64,000 nucleotides of DNA from Rhizobiales bacterium TNE-4. Lineage in GTDB: Bacteria > Pseudomonadota > Alphaproteobacteria > Rhizobiales > Beijerinckiaceae. Each line of letters starts with the position of its first letter. Position 1 is the first letter of the stretch. The stretch is from contig JAHRCV010000005.1 of the NCBI GenBank assembly GCA_019083985.1, positions 83,965 through 147,964 of the forward strand, in the 5' to 3' direction. Positions 46,273-56,900 of this stretch are shown in pieces. Both the position numbers and the translations under genes were made by a program. Below the pieces are notes generated by a model. That model was given only the letters and a program-made list of their open reading frames with translations. It had not been told where the DNA came from and did no database searches.

Positions 46273-47979
46273 TTACGGCGAGAGTGTTTCACTCTCTTCC
46301 ATATCGGCGCAACTTGCGACTTCGGACGATGACGAAGCGGGTTGAATTGTTACCAATCCAAACTTCGCCAACCATAAAAGGCCGCGCGCCGCGACCGCAG
46401 GCTCGACCCCAGCCGTCTTAATCAGATCGCCTACATGCGGGCTTGATGCTGCTGCAAGGTGCAGCAAATGCGGCATGACTGCGAGCGGCATGACCGCATC
46501 ATCGAAACCGAAATTCGTCATTTTAAGGGCGAGACACTGGCGCAATTCATCGCCCGCCAGTGGCGGAACGACAATGCGATCGCGAGTGCTGAGTTGGCGC
46601 GTGGGATAGCTTGAAAACAAAGCAAACGGATCGGGCCTGTTGGGTGCTGTTTCCATACGATGACGCACCGCTTTCTGCCTTATCTCCGCAAGCGTTCCAC
46701 AGAGCGCCGCGTAACGATCAAGAATATGCGACCAATCGAAATCGGTGCGGACGCGTCTTTGCCCCGATGCGCCCATCCGGGCCCGCAACGCGCTGTCGCT
46801 GATTAACGTGACCAACGCGCTATGGAGCGCCTCATGATCCACCATCGCCGCCAAGCTGAGACGGCCGATATACATGTCGTAATGATCAAGGCCTGCAGCG
46901 TAACGCCTTGCAAGATCCATCCCCTGCCCTGCCGCGGCCATCACTGTCGGGACCAGAAAACCATCCTGCCCATGCCGGACCGTATCGCGATAACCGTCCC
47001 AATCCGATGCGATGACGGGCAAGCCAGCAGCCATCGCTTCAAGCGGTGTGAGGCCGAATGTTTCTTGCACATTGTCAGACAGGCTGATGAAGATGTCAGC
47101 GGCCTGCCATAAGGCGTTGAACCGATTTTGTTCACGGCCATCGACCGTTTCAACCCGCACATCCGGCAGGAAGGTGGCTTGCGCCTGGCGATAGGCCTGC
47201 GCAATCCCGTCATTGGGATAGATGCCCGCTTCAACCAGCATGACACGCCGACGCTGCGCGCCGGGCAAGGCCGCCAGCGCGCGATAGAGCGGTACCGGAT
47301 TGAACTTGGCATGGAACGTTAATCGCCCCGCCGACAATAGCATCACATCGCGCTCACCAAGGCCAAGCGTGCGCCGCATTTCGGCGCGGATGTCGACCCG
47401 CGGTGCAAACGCATGCGCATCCACACCAAGCGGAATGATCGGCGCTTGCACATCCGGAAAATGCGTGGCGCCTGTCTCCCGCGCAAAAGTCTCGCGCGTT
47501 TCATCGCGGATCCTATCGAAGACGGCGCGTGCGGCACGGGACGTGCAAATCAACGCATCCCAATTTTTGAACGGCGGTAAAGTGAGCGCTGCCAATTGCG
47601 CCATAGCCCCTTCGGAAGCGAGGGTGTGTGTGACACCGAAACAGCTAAACGCGGCCGGACGTACGCCATTCCGTAATGCCGCCACCGAGGCCATCGGTGG
47701 TGCAGGCAGATAAAGCGCACCAATATCCGCAAGCGTTTCGGGTGTATGGAGCGAATGCCAGCGCAGCTGAGCCAAACTGCCGAACGCGTGCAATTGCTCA
47801 CGCAAGGCCGCCTCACCCGCCGGCACAGGCCCTGCCGCATGGATGAGGCCTGATCCCGCCCGGCCAGACATCGCCCTTAACAAGGAATGTCCCGCCGATT
47901 GGCGACCCATGATTTTTGTCGCCAACGAATAGGCATCGGGCGCAAAAAACAGGGCGAAAGGACAGGGGTGCGAATCCAT
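46273..47979 (-). CDS. GT4-type glycosyltransferase with C-terminal extension
   Basis: A 568-residue protein. Residues about 1-415 form a GT-B glycosyltransferase: IPLGVDAHAF, LLSAGRLTFHAKFNPVPLYRAL, ISLSDNVQETFGLTPLEAMAAGLPVIASDWDGYRDTV (the E-x7-E region). The last 140 residues or so are a separate helical part unlike the catalytic fold. The N-terminus (ALFFAPDAYSLATKIMGRQSAG) suggests it begins with a sugar-acceptor domain. It would act in the cytoplasm in surface polysaccharide synthesis. It is divergent from the exported protein gene at 48078. Confidence 0.85.
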   Translation of the reverse strand: MDSHPCPFALFFAPDAYSLATKIMGRQSAGHSLLRAMSGRAGSGLIHAAGPVPAGEAALREQLHAFGSLAQLRWHSLHTPETLADIGALYLPAPPMASVAALRNGVRPAAFSCFGVTHTLASEGAMAQLAALTLPPFKNWDALICTSRAARAVFDRIRDETRETFARETGATHFPDVQAPIIPLGVDAHAFAPRVDIRAEMRRTLGLGERDVMLLSAGRLTFHAKFNPVPLYRALAALPGAQRRRVMLVEAGIYPNDGIAQAYRQAQATFLPDVRVETVDGREQNRFNALWQAADIFISLSDNVQETFGLTPLEAMAAGLPVIASDWDGYRDTVRHGQDGFLVPTVMAAAGQGMDLARRYAAGLDHYDMYIGRLSLAAMVDHEALHSALVTLISDSALRARMGASGQRRVRTDFDWSHILDRYAALCGTLAEIRQKAVRHRMETAPNRPDPFALFSSYPTRQLSTRDRIVVPPLAGDELRQCLALKMTNFGFDDAVMPLAVMPHLLHLAAASSPHVGDLIKTAGVEPAVAARGLLWLAKFGLVTIQPASSSSEVASCADMEESETLSP

Positions 47980-47996
47980 GCGTTATGGGTAACACG

Positions 47997-48017
47997 AAGT
48001 TTCCCTAACGGAAACTT
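47997..48017. repeat. Perfect inverted repeat in a divergent promoter region
   Basis: AAGTTTCC-CTAAC-GGAAACTT: an 8-bp perfect arm pair with a 5-base spacer, placed between the divergent glycosyltransferase and exported-protein genes. It has no T-run and is better read as an operator than a terminator. Confidence 0.55.
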
Positions 48018-48077
48018 GGACTAAGAGCTTGGTCAAACATCCCTGAGGAGCGATACTGGTTCCGTAATGGAGTAACG

Positions 48078-49781
48078 ATGATGACCCTATCCCGTCGGTT
48101 TAATGGCGTTAGCCTGCTTGTGTTTGGCGCCCTCACAATGACGCCGCCCGCCTCTGCCGCCGACGTGCAGATTGGTCAGCTCCGCTTAACCAAAGATCAG
48201 ACAACAACAACTTATATCAACCTCAAGGCCAGCGACACGTCGCTCACGGAAGCCGAATGGCGCACCGCGCTGAACGGCACAGACCTCGCTGCCGCCAATG
48301 CCATTCTCGCCCGCCTGACGGCATCACGCGTCACCATCGAACGGATCGAGGTTGACACCAAACAGGCCGGCACAACGACGCAATTCGTTTTGAAGACGGT
48401 GGACATGGCGCGGATCGTCAACGGCCGCGCTGCAGCCATCGGCACAGGCCGGGGCGAGATGCGAACCGCCACCGGCAAAGATCGGGATTTCATGTCGTTT
48501 GACGGCATCACGGCGCGCAATGTTGCGCTGGCCCTGCCTGCAAAACCCAGCAATGGCGCTTTGCCAATTGTGATCGAGGAAGCCACCGTCGAGAACATTC
48601 GTACCGAAGACAATAAAAAATCGGCCGGCGCGATTAAGGCGCTGCGGATTGAAAACATGCGCGGTGCGATGGTCGATGAAAAAGCCCTCACAGTGCTCAA
48701 TCTGATCAACGATCGCGATTTTGATCAACTCTCGCCACTCGAAAAATCGGCCGGGGCCAAAGCGATCTCCGAAGTGTATCAGAACTTCGCGCTTGGCCGC
48801 ATCATCGCCGAGGATATCGCCATTCGCGACGGCAAAGAGCAAACCCGCGTCACGCGTATGGCGCTTCAAGGCGGCGACCAACCATCCTTCGTGATCGAGG
48901 GGGCTGAATTCAAGATCGGCGATGAAACCACCAAGATCGGCACGTTCCGAATGGATGATTTCTCCTTAGAGCCGACCGTTAAAGCCTTGCTCGCGATGCT
49001 TGGCGATGCCACCGGGAAAAACGAACCGCCACCCGCCGATTTCATCCCGCGACTGGGCACGATCAGCCTAAGCGATATGGCCGTCACCGGATCGAAAGTC
49101 GCCGCTTATGGCGGGCAAACCAATTTGAAAGCGTTCAAGCTGTCGTTCCAAAATCCAACCGGCGGCATACCCACAGGTTTGCGGATCAGCTTTGATGGCC
49201 TCGCTGCTGCACTTGACCGCAACGACCCGTCGGCAAAGGAACTTCTTAGCTTGGGGTATGAGCGGATCGATGCGGGCGGCGCAATCGACATCGACGTCGA
49301 CAAGGCACGCGATCTCCTCGCCATTCGTGAGATGTCGCTGCGGATCAAGGATTTTGGCACACTGCACATGACAGGCTCGATCGCCAACATTGCCGAAGTG
49401 ATCGCCGCCAAAGATGGCGACGAAGCTGCCCTTGCTGCCTTGTCGCTAAACGTAAAGACCCTCGGTATCGGCCTCAGCAATGAGGGGCTTTTTGAGCGCG
49501 TATTGAAAAAGACGGCGACCGAAACCGGAAAAACTCCCGATCAGGTCAAACGCGAAATCACGTCTCTTGCCGCTCTGGGTCTGCCCGGACTTTTAGGGAA
49601 TTCACCGCACGCGAAAGCGATCGTCGATGCCTCGACCAAATTCCTCGCGCGGCCGGAACGCATCGTTTTTGCGTTTAAGGCCAAATCGCCCGATGGCATC
49701 GGCATTGCCGACATGATGGCGATTGCCACACCGGATGATTTCTTCGCCCTCACCGATCTTTCGATCCAAGCGGGGCCTTAA
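48078..49781 (+). CDS. Large exported protein of unknown function
   Basis: A 567-residue precursor with signal peptide ending near ASA-ADV. The mature chain is rich in beta-like repeats of the type ITARNVALALPAK, ATVENIRTEDNKKSAGAIKALRIENMRG, GTISLSDMAVTGSKVAAYGGQTNLKAFKLSFQNPTGG, reminiscent of AsmA-like repeated beta-strand proteins, but I do not recognise a named family. It has no lipobox or C-terminal membrane segment. The start follows GGAG. Its 3' end overlaps the remnant of galE on the other strand. Confidence 0.8.
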   Translation: MMTLSRRFNGVSLLVFGALTMTPPASAADVQIGQLRLTKDQTTTTYINLKASDTSLTEAEWRTALNGTDLAAANAILARLTASRVTIERIEVDTKQAGTTTQFVLKTVDMARIVNGRAAAIGTGRGEMRTATGKDRDFMSFDGITARNVALALPAKPSNGALPIVIEEATVENIRTEDNKKSAGAIKALRIENMRGAMVDEKALTVLNLINDRDFDQLSPLEKSAGAKAISEVYQNFALGRIIAEDIAIRDGKEQTRVTRMALQGGDQPSFVIEGAEFKIGDETTKIGTFRMDDFSLEPTVKALLAMLGDATGKNEPPPADFIPRLGTISLSDMAVTGSKVAAYGGQTNLKAFKLSFQNPTGGIPTGLRISFDGLAAALDRNDPSAKELLSLGYERIDAGGAIDIDVDKARDLLAIREMSLRIKDFGTLHMTGSIANIAEVIAAKDGDEAALAALSLNVKTLGIGLSNEGLFERVLKKTATETGKTPDQVKREITSLAALGLPGLLGNSPHAKAIVDASTKFLARPERIVFAFKAKSPDGIGIADMMAIATPDDFFALTDLSIQAGP

Positions 49782-49984
49782 GTGCAAGGGAAGCAACCAT
49801 CCGCTGCTCCCATGCCCACGCATCAGCCATGATCGTATCAAGCGCGGAGCGTTGCGGTTCCCAGTCGATCAATGCGCGCGCGCCGCGCATCCGCCAGCAA
49901 ACGCGCCGGATCGCCCGGGCGACGCGCCTTTTCCTCAATCGTGATCCTGCGCCCGGTGACCCGTTCAGCCGTCTTGATCACCCA
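49750..49984 (-). pseudogene. galE: Frameshifted 3' remnant of galE (UDP-glucose 4-epimerase)
   Basis: On the minus strand, one frame reads [32 protein letters not shown] and then a shift by one base in a GCGCGCGC run continues as [26 protein letters not shown]. Together these match the C-terminal domain of GalE (…TVERVTG..APRRAGDP..LVAD…LGWxPxxSDLxTIIxxAWxW). The N-terminal Rossmann part is missing, so the gene is both truncated and frameshifted. It lies between an exported-protein gene and metH. Confidence 0.65.
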
Positions 49985-50048
49985 TGAATGTAATCGCGAA
50001 TGTGGTACAGCACACCGTGATCACGTCGAAACAACGTGAACCGAAAGC

Positions 50049-53000
50049 TCAGCCTGTCAATGTCGACAGGAGTCGCTGCGCAGCCTCAGGCGCAATACGC
50101 TTCCGCGCCGCATAATCGGCCACCTGATCGGCTGCGATGGGCCCGACACCGAAATAAGCGCTCTCGGGATGACTGAAATAGAGCCCAGAAACCGAGGAAC
50201 CTGGCCACATAGCATCGTTTTCTGTCAGGCGGACACCGATGGAAGCTTCAGCATCAAGGATGCGGAACAGCGTACGCTTTTCGGAATGATCGGGCTGGGC
50301 CGGATAGCCGGGTGCGGGCCGGATGCCGCGGAAGCGCTCAAGAAGGATGTCCTCTACAGATAGCGCCTCATCAGCCGCATAAGGCCATAATTCGGTGCGT
50401 ACCTTTTTATGCAACAGTTCAGCCATAGCCTCAGCGAAGCGATCAGCCAGCGCCTTGACCATGATGGACGAATAATCGTCATTCGCGCGCTCGAAACGCT
50501 CAGCAATCGCGACTTCTTCAATCCCCGCCGTCACAACAAAGCCGCCAATATAGTCGGGCTGGCCGCTCTCAACGGGGGCAACAAAATCTGCCAGCGCGAG
50601 GTTTGGATGGCCTTCGCGGCGCTGCCGCTGCTGCCGGAGCGTATGCAGGACAGCCAATTCTTGTGACCGTGTTTCATCCGTGTAGCAGATGATGTCGTCC
50701 ATGCGTGCATTGGCCGGCCAGAACCCACAGATTGCCTTTGGCGCAAACCAGCGCTCATTGATGATCTGCGTGAGCATCGCCTGAGCATCATCGAACAATT
50801 GCCGCGCGGCTGCTCCCTGCTCCGGATCTTGCAAGAGCGCAGGATAACGCCCCTTGAGATCCCATGTCTGGAAGAACGGCGTCCAATCGATATAGCGCGC
50901 GAGTTCGGCAAGATCCCAATCAGCCAGAATACGCGTCCCGAAGAAGGTAGGCTTTGTCGCTTGGAAATCCACCCAATCGGGCGTGAAGCGGTTGGCGCGT
51001 GCATCTTCAAGCGTCAGCGTTTTGCGTTCGCGATTGCCGCGCGCATGGGCTTCAGCCAATTTTGTATACTCAGCGGCGGTCGTTGCGACAAAAGCAGGCT
51101 TCTGCTCGTCAGAAAGCAGCGCTGAAACCACACCCACCGCACGGCTGGCGTCATTTACATGAACGGTTGGCGCATTGGTGTAATGCGGCCAAATCTTGAC
51201 AGCGGTATGGACGCGGCTTGTCGTGGCGCCCCCAATCAAGAGCGGCACGTGAAAATTCTCACGCTGCAATTCAGCCGCGAGATGCGCCATCTCATCAAGC
51301 GAGGGCGTAATGAGACCCGAAAGACCGATCACATCGACATTATGAGCACGCGCTTCTGCAATAATCTTCTGTGCAGGCACCATCACACCGAGGTCGATAA
51401 TCTCATAATTGTTACAGGCCAGAACGACACCGACAATGTTCTTGCCAATGTCATGGACATCGCCTTTGACGGTCGCGAGCAGAATTTTTCCGGCGGCCTT
51501 TTGTTCCGTCGTTCCGTTCCGCGCCTTCTCCTCTTCCATGTAAGGCATGAGATAGGCAACGGCCTGCTTCATGACGCGGGCAGATTTGACGACTTGCGGC
51601 AGGAACATCTTGCCTGCACCGAATAGGTCACCAACAATGTTCATGCCCGCCATCAGCGGACCTTCAATCACGTCAAGCGGGCGAGCAACCTGCTGGCGGG
51701 CTTCTTCGACATCAGTTTCAATGAATTCCGTGATGCCATTGATCAAGGCATGCGCAATCCGGTCCGTAACAGGCTTTTCGCGCCAGGCGGTATCCTTTTC
51801 ACGCGTTTCACGTGCACCGCCCTTGAAGTCAGCAGCGATGGCCAGCATACGCTCAGTTGCATCCGGTGTGCGGTTGAGCACTACATCTTCGCAGGCCTCG
51901 CGCAACACGGGGTCGATCGATTCATAAACCGCCAATTGCCCGGCATTGACGATGCCCATATCCATGCCCGCCTTGATGGCATGGAACAGAAACACCGCAT
52001 GCATCGCTTCTCGCACTGGGTCGTTGCCGCGGAACGAGAAGGAAAGATTAGAGACCCCGCCTGAGACATGTGCATAAGGCAGGTTTTTACGGATCGCGCG
52101 TGTCGCATCGATAAAATCGACACCGTAATTATTATGCTCTTCAATGCCCGTTGCGACGGCAAAAATGTTCGGATCGAAGATGATATCTTCGGGCGGCATA
52201 CCTACCTGGTCAGTCAGGATGCGATAGGCCCGTGTGCAGATCTCAATCTTACGCGCAGCCGTATCAGCCTGCCCCTTTTCGTCGAAGGCCATGACGATGA
52301 TCGCTGCGCCATAATCACGCGCGAGCTTCGCCTGTGCGATGAATGCCTCCTCCCCTTCCTTCATGGAGATGGAGTTAATGACGGGCTTGCCTTGCACGCA
52401 TTTCAGCCCAGCCTCGATCACCTCCCATTTGGAGGAATCGATCATGACCGGCACGCGCGCAATGTCGGGTTCCGCTGCAACGAGATGGAGAAATTCCGTC
52501 ATCGCCGCTTGGGAATCGATGAGGCCTTCATCCATGTTCACATCGATGATTTGTGCACCATTCTCGACCTGATCGCGCGCGACATCGAGCGCGGCATTGT
52601 AATCGCCTGCTGTGATCAGCTTGCGGAATTTAGCCGAGCCCGTGACATTCGTGCGTTCACCCACATTCACGAACGGAATATTGTCTGTCAGCGTGAAAGG
52701 TTCGAGGCCGGATAGGCGCAAGCGACGCTCAATGAAAGGAATCTCGCGCGGCGCAAAGTCTTTCACGGCTGCAGCGATGGCAGCAATGTGAGCGGGCGTT
52801 GAGCCGCAGCAACCACCGACGATATTGACGAGCCCTTCGCGCGCAAAGCCGGCGATCTGCCGCGCCATAGCATCAGGCGTTTCATCATATTCGCCAAAGG
52901 CATTAGGCAGGCCGGCATTCGGATAGGCGCAGATCAGCGTGTCGGCGATGGCCGATAACTCCGCCAGATGCGGCCGCATCGCGTCTGCGCCAAGGGCACA

Positions 53001-53759
53001 ATTGAGGCCGACAGAGAGCGGATTGGAATGTCGAACGGAGTACCAAAACGCCGTCGGCGTTTGGCCAGACAGGGTACGGCCCGATTTGTCGGTGATCGTG
53101 CCGGATATCATCAACGGTAGGTCGATGCTCTTTTCCGCAAACACTTCCCGGCAGGCAAAAATGGCGGCCTTGGCGTTGAGCGTGTCGAACACCGTCTCGA
53201 TGAGGATCAGGTCGGCTCCGCCATCGACAAGTCCCCGCACCTGTTCGGCATAGGCCACGCGCAGCTCGTCGAACGAAATGGCACGAAACCCGGGGCGGTT
53301 CACATCCGGAGAAAGTGAGGCTGTGCGGTTCGTAGGCCCAAGCGCACCGGCGACGAAACGGGGTCTACCGTCCTCCCGCTCAGCGCGCAGCGCGGCCCGG
53401 CGCGCCAGCCGCGCGCCATCACGATTAAGGTCATAGACCTCCGCCTCGAGCCCATAATCGGCTTGGGCGATGGACGTGGACGAGAAGGTGTTGGTCTCGA
53501 GAATGTCCGCCCCGGCCATGGCGTAACGGAAATGGATCTCCTCCACCGCTTCGGGCTGGGACAGGATCAAAAGGTCATTGTTGCCCTTCTGATCGCAACG
53601 GCAGGACGCGAAACGCTGGCCACGAAACTGCGCTTCATTGAGCTTAAGTCCCTGAATTTCCGTGCCCATCGCCCCGTCAATGAGCAGAATACGCTGCCGT
53701 GCTGCCGCTGCGAGAGACCGGTCGGCTGCCCTTGGGGCGGGGAAATCAGGGAATGTCAT
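50049..53759 (-). CDS. metH: Cobalamin-dependent methionine synthase
   Basis: A 1236-residue, full-length MetH. The homocysteine domain comes first ([17 protein letters not shown], with [11 protein letters not shown] as zinc site), then the pterin domain ([17 protein letters not shown]), the cobalamin domain with [14 protein letters not shown] (about residue 765, the base-off His ligand) and the AdoMet reactivation domain ([35 protein letters not shown] [17 protein letters not shown]). It methylates homocysteine with methyltetrahydrofolate. It stands alone, behind two tandem palindromes that are likely operators. Confidence 0.97.
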   Translation of the reverse strand: MTFPDFPAPRAADRSLAAAARQRILLIDGAMGTEIQGLKLNEAQFRGQRFASCRCDQKGNNDLLILSQPEAVEEIHFRYAMAGADILETNTFSSTSIAQADYGLEAEVYDLNRDGARLARRAALRAEREDGRPRFVAGALGPTNRTASLSPDVNRPGFRAISFDELRVAYAEQVRGLVDGGADLILIETVFDTLNAKAAIFACREVFAEKSIDLPLMISGTITDKSGRTLSGQTPTAFWYSVRHSNPLSVGLNCALGADAMRPHLAELSAIADTLICAYPNAGLPNAFGEYDETPDAMARQIAGFAREGLVNIVGGCCGSTPAHIAAIAAAVKDFAPREIPFIERRLRLSGLEPFTLTDNIPFVNVGERTNVTGSAKFRKLITAGDYNAALDVARDQVENGAQIIDVNMDEGLIDSQAAMTEFLHLVAAEPDIARVPVMIDSSKWEVIEAGLKCVQGKPVINSISMKEGEEAFIAQAKLARDYGAAIIVMAFDEKGQADTAARKIEICTRAYRILTDQVGMPPEDIIFDPNIFAVATGIEEHNNYGVDFIDATRAIRKNLPYAHVSGGVSNLSFSFRGNDPVREAMHAVFLFHAIKAGMDMGIVNAGQLAVYESIDPVLREACEDVVLNRTPDATERMLAIAADFKGGARETREKDTAWREKPVTDRIAHALINGITEFIETDVEEARQQVARPLDVIEGPLMAGMNIVGDLFGAGKMFLPQVVKSARVMKQAVAYLMPYMEEEKARNGTTEQKAAGKILLATVKGDVHDIGKNIVGVVLACNNYEIIDLGVMVPAQKIIAEARAHNVDVIGLSGLITPSLDEMAHLAAELQRENFHVPLLIGGATTSRVHTAVKIWPHYTNAPTVHVNDASRAVGVVSALLSDEQKPAFVATTAAEYTKLAEAHARGNRERKTLTLEDARANRFTPDWVDFQATKPTFFGTRILADWDLAELARYIDWTPFFQTWDLKGRYPALLQDPEQGAAARQLFDDAQAMLTQIINERWFAPKAICGFWPANARMDDIICYTDETRSQELAVLHTLRQQRQRREGHPNLALADFVAPVESGQPDYIGGFVVTAGIEEVAIAERFERANDDYSSIMVKALADRFAEAMAELLHKKVRTELWPYAADEALSVEDILLERFRGIRPAPGYPAQPDHSEKRTLFRILDAEASIGVRLTENDAMWPGSSVSGLYFSHPESAYFGVGPIAADQVADYAARKRIAPEAAQRLLSTLTG

Positions 53760-53768
53760 GCGTCAATC

Positions 53769-53785
53769 CATGTCACGATGACATG
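53769..53785. promoter_or_regulatory. Inverted repeat next to the metH start
   Basis: CATGTCA-CGA-TGACATG, a perfect 7-bp arm pair with 3-base spacer, begins 10 bases upstream of the metH start codon. It overlaps the place where the ribosome-binding site would be, and could be a second operator or a leader hairpin. Confidence 0.55.
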
Positions 53786-53789
53786 ATTG

Positions 53790-53809
53790 ATATAAAGATA
53801 TCTTTATAT
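53790..53809. promoter_or_regulatory. Perfect 20-bp AT palindrome upstream of metH (SahR/SamR-like operator candidate)
   Basis: ATATAAAGATATCTTTATAT is a perfect 20-base palindrome 30 bases upstream of the metH start. ArsR-family regulators of the methionine cycle (SahR/SamR) bind AT-rich palindromes before metH, metF and ahcY in proteobacteria. The link to that family is inference from position and form; no regulator gene is adjacent. Confidence 0.6.
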
Positions 53810-53977
53810 TTGCAAGCTAGTTTTTGACGAGGGCCAGAACCTCCCCGCCCATAGGCCGCCGTGCCCCCTCGCGCCCGGCTTGGGGATCACCTGATCGCGG
53901 TTGATGAAGCCGTGTTGGAAGTCGATGACCGCCCCCCCCCACTCAAGGGGCGGGGCCTGGAGCCAGCTAAGTGACGC

Positions 53978-56900
53978 TTACCATTGCGCCTGCAAGCCAA
54001 TCCGCCCTGTGAAGGCCTGCCGCGCCAGTCCGAAGCCGTAATCATAACCGGCATTGGCATAGAGCGCCGATTGCTTGGACAGTTGCGCCGTCACGCCGCC
54101 ATCGAGTCCAAGCCAGGACGAGCCATAATGCGATTGAAAAATCACGCCATTGGTCCCGGCAAAGGTCTCAAAACTTGTCTTGGGACCACCGGCAAAGACA
54201 TTCCACGCGCTGGCCCGCAACCAAACATTCACTGCGCGGTCGGGCTGATCGCCGTTGAACGTTGCCCCGCCCAAAAGGCCAATCCGTCCGCGCAGTGCCG
54301 TCTGGTTCTGGAAATCCATCAGGCCATACGCATCGGTGGCATTGTTCAATGCGAACGTATCACCCACAATTTGCAGTTGCGGCACCACATAAAAGTGCTG
54401 CGCCAAACCCATGCGCCATCCAGCCTCTAACGATGCTGAACCACTCCAGCCATCGGTTGCGAGCGATGCACCACCCACCGAACTGGCCTTGCTTTGCGCG
54501 AAGCGTGTGGCTTGCAACAGACCATCGGCATAAAGACCGTTCGCCTCAAACCGCGTCGCATAGAGGCCGACCGTGTAGGCGTTACTGCCGAACTGTCCGG
54601 TTTGACCACGTGATGCCGTTGCCGTCGTTGCCGAAGACTGACCGACGGCCACAAAAACGCCTGCAAATTGCACGCCGCCCGTTGTCGTTTGACCGGCAAA
54701 AAGATCAAGGCCTGTTTGCAGAAAGCCATAATTATAAGACAGGTTCGGCCCAACCGTCTCACCAACCCGCGTGGAGCCCAACACACCCGCCACGCGGCCC
54801 CAACCGCCCGGCACCGATGCTGCGCCAGGCGTCTGCGCGCTCAACGAACCACGCCGCTGATCAAGCGTATCGACCAGCGAATAGGTATAGAGCCGTTGCG
54901 CTACTTGCAGGCCCGGATACACGGCCGTCTCAACACGGTAATTGGTGACTTCCGCTGTCGCTGACACAGGCGCTGCCGGCGTTGTCGCATTCGGATCGGC
55001 CGGTGGAAGTGGTTGCGGCATCGCACCGCCGCTGCTTGTTGCAGGATCGATTGTGGTCCGCAGATACCAATTCTGACCGGACCCTGCACTCGAACCACCG
55101 CGATGCAGTGAATATTCATAAGCGCCTGCCGCCACACGCTGACCAAGCGTGAAAGCGCCAGCCTGCGTGACAGCGCCATTTTGTGCGCTAACGATCACAA
55201 TGCCATCGCCCGTGGTAGGCGCACCTAGGCCACCACGATCTGTTGCAAGAATTTGGGTTGTGCCAGACGCCACCGATCCATTGCCACTCACCACGAGCCT
55301 ATCGGCCTGCGGCGCGGCTGGCGTGCCCCAAATATTCGTCGCCAACACACCATTACTGCTCGTGTAATTGCCAACAATGGTGAAAGCACCCTCACTTGTC
55401 CCGAGGCCCGGCGCAAGAATGCCAGCATTGGTCACCGCGCCATTGATTGTGCCCGTCCCCGCAAGCGTCGCGCCTGATGCAATCGTCGTGGGTGAAGCAA
55501 GTGCCCCTGTGAGCAACAGCGTGCCCGCATTAATCGCCGTCGTGCCGGTGTAGGTGTTGGCACCTGACATGCTGAAAGTGCCAGTGCCCACTTTCGTGAG
55601 ACCGCCTGCGCCACTCATGATACCGGAATAGAGCGTATCGGTATTCGCGCCACCCAATGTAAGCGTGCCGGAACCCAACGTCGTATTCCCAGCACCTGAG
55701 AAGGATGCGACGGCTTGGCTGTAACTATTAAGGTCGAGCACAGCTCCTGCTGCGAGAATGACAAAGGTCATCGATGGCAATGTATTGGTCGCACGGGCCC
55801 GCAAAGTGCCAGCATTAATCGACGTTGCGCCCGTATAGGTATTTGCGCCCGCCAAAGTCAGCGTTCCAGCGCCACTCTTCGTAATGCTTGACTGTCCAGC
55901 TGGCGTTGCTTGATCTGTGATGGCGCCTGAAATGGAGAGACTTGATGTTCCATCGACATTAATCGTACCACCTACCAGCGTATAGCCCGATGCACTCGTC
56001 ATCGTGACGTTGGCACTCCCCGTCGCGTTGATCGTATTCAAGCCAATGATACGGTTGGAAAAGTTGGCGTTGGAAAGACCTGAGAACGTCAACGTTTCAG
56101 TCGATCCATATTCATTGAAGAGAATAGCCCCTGTCGTTGAAGAGCCGCTATAAAGCGTTACCGTATTGTTGGCCGTGGCCGATCCACTAAAGAATTGGAT
56201 CGCCGTTGAAGATCCTGCAATCGTGCCACCGTTTGCAATATCGACACCGGCGTTTGTGGCATTGATGCCAATACCATTGGGCGAAGAGATCACACCACCT
56301 GAGTTATTCGTGACAGTCGAGCGGCCTGTCGTGTACGGGTTTCCAAGCTGGATCGCTGCAGCACCATTAGTGGAACTATTGCAGGATGAACCCGAGACAG
56401 AACCAGCACAGACGAGGCTGCTATTGGTGATGTCGGTCGGGCCGCTCACAAGAATAGGAACGGAATTTGACCCCGATGCACTGATTTGCCCCGCATTGGA
56501 AATCGTCGTCAAAGCGCGCGAAATGACATAGAGGCCCGGAGCTGACGATCCGGTTGTGCCGATCGTACCGGCGCTTGTATTCGTAATCGAATTGGATGCC
56601 GCTGTTGCATTCGTTGCGCGGATGAGAATACCCGCAGCGTAAGTGCCGCCTGTCGTGATCGAGCCTGAATTGGTAACGGCATTACCACCCGCTTGCGAAC
56701 GACCATTGGCCCCAAACGAAATGCCGTAGCCATAGAAAAAGCTCTGCGTATTGAGCGAGCCTGCGTTGTTAACGGTACTGCCACTGCCGATGCCAACCGT
56801 CGAGCCATTGATCGAACGAACGGCACTCGAATCGATCGTGACAGTCACATTGTTGTTGCCGGTATTGTTATCGGGTGTTTGGACGCCCGACGTACTCGCC

